Origin: Gammaproteobacteria bacterium
GTDB taxonomy: Bacteria; Pseudomonadota; Gammaproteobacteria; Pseudomonadales; Azotimanducaceae
Assembly (NCBI GenBank): GCA_009846005.1
Contig: VXYL01000013.1
Span: 93,302 to 157,301, forward strand
Direction: 5' to 3'
DNA: 64,000 bases
Numbering within the stretch: the stretch's first letter is position 1; every line of letters begins with the position of its first letter. Below, one piece after another: positions 62,002-64,000 of the stretch. A program made the translations under genes and the position numbers. The notes beneath the pieces were generated by a model that had not been told where the DNA came from, ran no database searches, and saw only the letters and a list, made by a program, of their open reading frames with translations.

Positions 62002-63243
62002 CTACGACCGACTGCCGAAACGACCCAAGAGCGCTTGAACGCGGTCACGAATCAACGCTGCGACGCGCTCCGAGACAGGATGCGGCTTCTCGATTTCATC
62101 GATTCTCACGAGAACGGCCTCCAGCAGTTCGACTGCACGGCGCACGACCAACGGCGCCCCGAGTCCCGCTTCTTTTGACAGTCGACGTAGGTCATTCGGT
62201 GCGACCCGATCCGCAATGCGCTGTCCGCCTAGGCGCATCGCCATCTCGCCGGCGAGCTCCGGATAGGAAACCGTACTAACGAGGTCGTAGAACGGCGCGA
62301 GACGAGTCGTCCCATCGGTGCGGTGGAGCAACGCGAAGTTCTTGGCATGGGCATCGTTGTTGCCGATGGCAAGATTGAAGACGACCGCATCGATTAGCGC
62401 GCCGAGATCCAAGACAGGTGCCGCCGACATCGTGCGGAGAAGCTCGATACACCGTCCGAGAGATGGTCCTCCCTCGGCTTGATATTTGCGCTCGGGAGGA
62501 ACGCCTAGAGCTTGGCAGAAATCCTCCTGATGGATTCTGACGACACGTTCGCCTTCGACGCTACGATCAAAACGCTCGACGACAAGGTAGTCGATGTCGT
62601 CCGCCCGGCCCACGCTGAATGCGGTCGTCGGCAATCCGACCGCCGCGGCAAGCGCGAGACAGAACGCCTCGTTGTGGACAAGGCCGTCGAAATCTGAAAC
62701 CGCCGGCTTGACGATGTGCGTACTGGCCGCTCTACCCAGCGGTAGCGCCGTTCGTCCGTCGACGATCCGTACCGGCAATTTGTCCTGGGCGCCCGCCAAC
62801 GACAGTCGCAGACCCCGCGAACCGGCGAGCAGCGGTCGTCGCCTCAGTTCGCGCAACGTTCCGGCGAGTTCCTCATCGTCCAGCACTTGCGTTCGCTCGT
62901 CGTGCGCACCGTGCGGCGTTCCTTCGGGCAGCAGCGTCACGGCCCCGGCGCACTCGCCGCCAATCCGTTCCAAGAGCGCGAAGTCGTTCGACTCGCTGAC
63001 GCCAAGAATCCGGCTGATCAACTCCCGACTGCGGCCCTCCGGCAGCACGCCACCGAAGAACGGCATGCAATCTCGGTGCGGAAATCGCTGCTCCCGAAGC
63101 GGCAGCGACAGCGAAAGCGGCACCGCGTCAGGGCGTGCGAGCCAACCGTGGACGTACTGGAAGGACGTGAGGCCACTGTCCGTGAGAACCAATCGGCCTG
63201 CGAGATGCCCATGCAGGTAGACGTCGAGGGAGCGCACGATCAA
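62002..63243 (-). CDS. hipA: HipA-like serine/threonine kinase toxin
   Basis: A 413-residue HipA: N-terminal subdomain (VYLHGHLAGRLVL; FFGGVLPEGRSRELI), glycine-rich ATP loop SLAGAQDKLPV, the STHIVKP lysine strand, VVERFDR, catalytic loop NNDAHAKNF and metal-binding FYDLVST. HipA phosphorylates a glutamyl-tRNA synthetase in E. coli, stalling translation and giving persistence; the target here may differ. The start is a TTG overlapping the antitoxin stop (TTGA), so the toxin is translationally coupled to and controlled by HipB. Confidence 0.93.
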   Translation of the reverse strand: MIVRSLDVYLHGHLAGRLVLTDSGLTSFQYVHGWLARPDAVPLSLSLPLREQRFPHRDCMPFFGGVLPEGRSRELISRILGVSESNDFALLERIGGECAGAVTLLPEGTPHGAHDERTQVLDDEELAGTLRELRRRPLLAGSRGLRLSLAGAQDKLPVRIVDGRTALPLGRAASTHIVKPAVSDFDGLVHNEAFCLALAAAVGLPTTAFSVGRADDIDYLVVERFDRSVEGERVVRIHQEDFCQALGVPPERKYQAEGGPSLGRCIELLRTMSAAPVLDLGALIDAVVFNLAIGNNDAHAKNFALLHRTDGTTRLAPFYDLVSTVSYPELAGEMAMRLGGQRIADRVAPNDLRRLSKEAGLGAPLVVRRAVELLEAVLVRIDEIEKPHPVSERVAALIRDRVQALLGRFGSRS

Positions 63244-63455
63244 GCGCCACGCGCATCACGTTTTTCGAACGCAACCTCGACACCCAACGTGCTCAGGACA
63301 GCGAGGGTCTTGCCTAGCTCGCAGGTCGCCTTGCCTTTTTCCAGATCGATGACGAATCGCAACCCGGTACCCGCCGCCATGGCGAGTTCCCGCTGGGTGA
63401 CGCCCAGCGAACGGCGGGTGCTCCTGACGGTCTTGCCGACTTCATCCACTGACAC
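63240..63455 (-). CDS. hipB: HipB-like XRE antitoxin
   Basis: A 71-residue helix-turn-helix protein: GKTVRSTRRSLGVTQRELAMAAG forms the first HTH helices, and GLRFVIDLEKGKATCELGKTLAVLSTLG the typical HipB C-terminal part. It neutralises HipA and represses the operon by binding upstream palindromes. The start is a GTG at 63455; a second GTG two codons on is possible. The three operators begin 25 bases upstream. Confidence 0.92.
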   Translation of the reverse strand: MSVDEVGKTVRSTRRSLGVTQRELAMAAGTGLRFVIDLEKGKATCELGKTLAVLSTLGVEVAFEKRDARGA

Positions 63456-63479
63456 AACTACACCCCGCGAGGCACTTGA

Positions 63480-63598
63480 TGTTACCGAACGGGAACATTA
63501 GCTGCGTGCACATCGAAACGCAACCGAGATGTTACCGTTCGGGAATATCCGTGGGGGTGAGCTCAATGCGTCATCAGAATGTTCCCGGTCGGGAAGAT
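63480..63598. promoter_or_regulatory. Three evenly spaced HipB operator candidates
   Basis: Near-identical 19-base palindromes at 63480-63498 (TGTTACCGAACGGGAACAT), 63530-63548 (TGTTACCGTTCGGGAATAT) and 63580-63598 (TGTTCCCGGTCGGGAAGAT). The consensus core is TTMCCG-NN-CGGGAA. Their starts are exactly 50 bases apart. They fill the gap between hipB and the enoyl-CoA hydratase end. Confidence 0.8.
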
Positions 63599-63605
63599 TG
63601 AGCAG

Positions 63606-64000
63606 TCAGTCGGCTTTGCCGCGGAATCCCTCGTTGCCCTGGTAGGGTGCGTCCCGGGTCGTGAAGGCGTGCTTCAGGCCCCCTTCGCGAATCGACTCGC
63701 CGAAGCTGTAGGTCCACTCGGTCATCTGCGCCAGGGCGTCCTGCTCGGTGGCGCTGCGCACCGACGAGTAGATCCCCATGTTCTCGTAGAAGCGGTTCAT
63801 GGTGAGCTTCAGCACGGCGAGGTGGTCTGCGGAACCGTTGGCGATGCGTTCGGCGAACTCGATGGTGTTGGCGTCGAGGTCTTCCTTCGGCCAGGCGTAG
63901 TTGATCATCTCGACTTCGGCCGCCTCGGCGCCGGTCATGTTGTCGCCGGTGTAGTAGTACTCCTTGGCCTTGCGCATGCTGAGCACGAGCGGCCAGATGC
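63606..64000 (-). CDS. Enoyl-CoA hydratase/isomerase family protein, N-terminus missing
   Basis: C-terminal part of a crotonase-superfamily protein; the frame is still open at the window edge (IWPLVLSMRKAKEYYYTGD). The segment YYTGDNMTGAEAAEVEMINYAWP is the hallmark conserved region after the active site (family form: GxxxxAxEAxxxGLVxxV). AERIANGSADHLAVLKLTMNR and the C-terminal helix follow. It would hydrate or isomerise an enoyl-CoA; the residues that decide this lie outside the window. Confidence 0.9.
   Translation of the reverse strand, partial: IWPLVLSMRKAKEYYYTGDNMTGAEAAEVEMINYAWPKEDLDANTIEFAERIANGSADHLAVLKLTMNRFYENMGIYSSVRSATEQDALAQMTEWTYSFGESIREGGLKHAFTTRDAPYQGNEGFRGKAD

Overview
The window is 64 kb of GC-rich, gene-dense bacterial chromosome. 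TonB-dependent receptors, a lipoprotein pullulanase, a three-subunit proton-translocating transhydrogenase, a TRAP transporter, a PQQ dehydrogenase and a DUF1552/DUF1592 pair point to a Gram-negative, aerobic, probably marine or host-associated heterotroph. Gammaproteobacteria is my best guess; this is inferred from gene content, because no rRNA or other marker gene is present. Translation often starts at GTG or TTG, and neighbouring genes often overlap by four bases (ATGA, GTGA, TTGA).

Layout. 1-2.3 kb: end of a PQQ alcohol dehydrogenase converging on a small cytochrome c. 2.3-8.1 kb: seven collinear minus-strand redox genes (KTSC protein, nitroreductase, FMN glutamate-synthase-like protein, deazaflavin-type reductase, pntB, pntA2, pntA1). 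8.2-12.4 kb: a predicted outer-membrane protein, an amino-acid permease, a poorly coding stretch with a gene remnant, and an amidohydrolase. 12.6-17.6 kb: two coupled unknown genes, a DctPQM TRAP transporter and a coupled MaoC-like hydratase. 17.7-36.2 kb: an alpha-glucan (maltodextrin) locus, namely a minus-strand pullulanase, TonB receptor, binding protein, two permeases and ATPase, and a divergent GH13 amylase with a LacI-type regulator. Two paralogous coiled-coil membrane proteins bracket it. 36.5-44.1 kb: a single-chain acyl-CoA carboxylase, a VOC protein, a coupled phosphodiesterase/adenine deaminase/MDR trio and a PhyH-like oxygenase. 44.3-54.1 kb: a second TonB receptor, a YejA-like peptide-binding protein, a PEP-synthase/rifampin-phosphotransferase-like enzyme and a TPR-heme-FG-GAP fusion, which may act as one uptake-and-modification unit. 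54.1-63.6 kb: an unknown HTH protein, a VOC protein, a DUF4143 ATPase, an SDR, the DUF1552/DUF1592 pair and a HipBA toxin-antitoxin module with three regularly spaced operators. 63.6-64 kb: end of an enoyl-CoA hydratase.

Two non-coding patterns stand out. A family of 14 GTAG-plus-hairpin repeats (REP/BIME-like) sits in five clusters with strictly alternating orientation and compensatory stem changes; some copies overlap the starts or stops of genes. Three copies of a palindrome lie exactly 50 bp apart upstream of hipBA. No CRISPR array, tRNA, rRNA or insertion-sequence transposase was seen.
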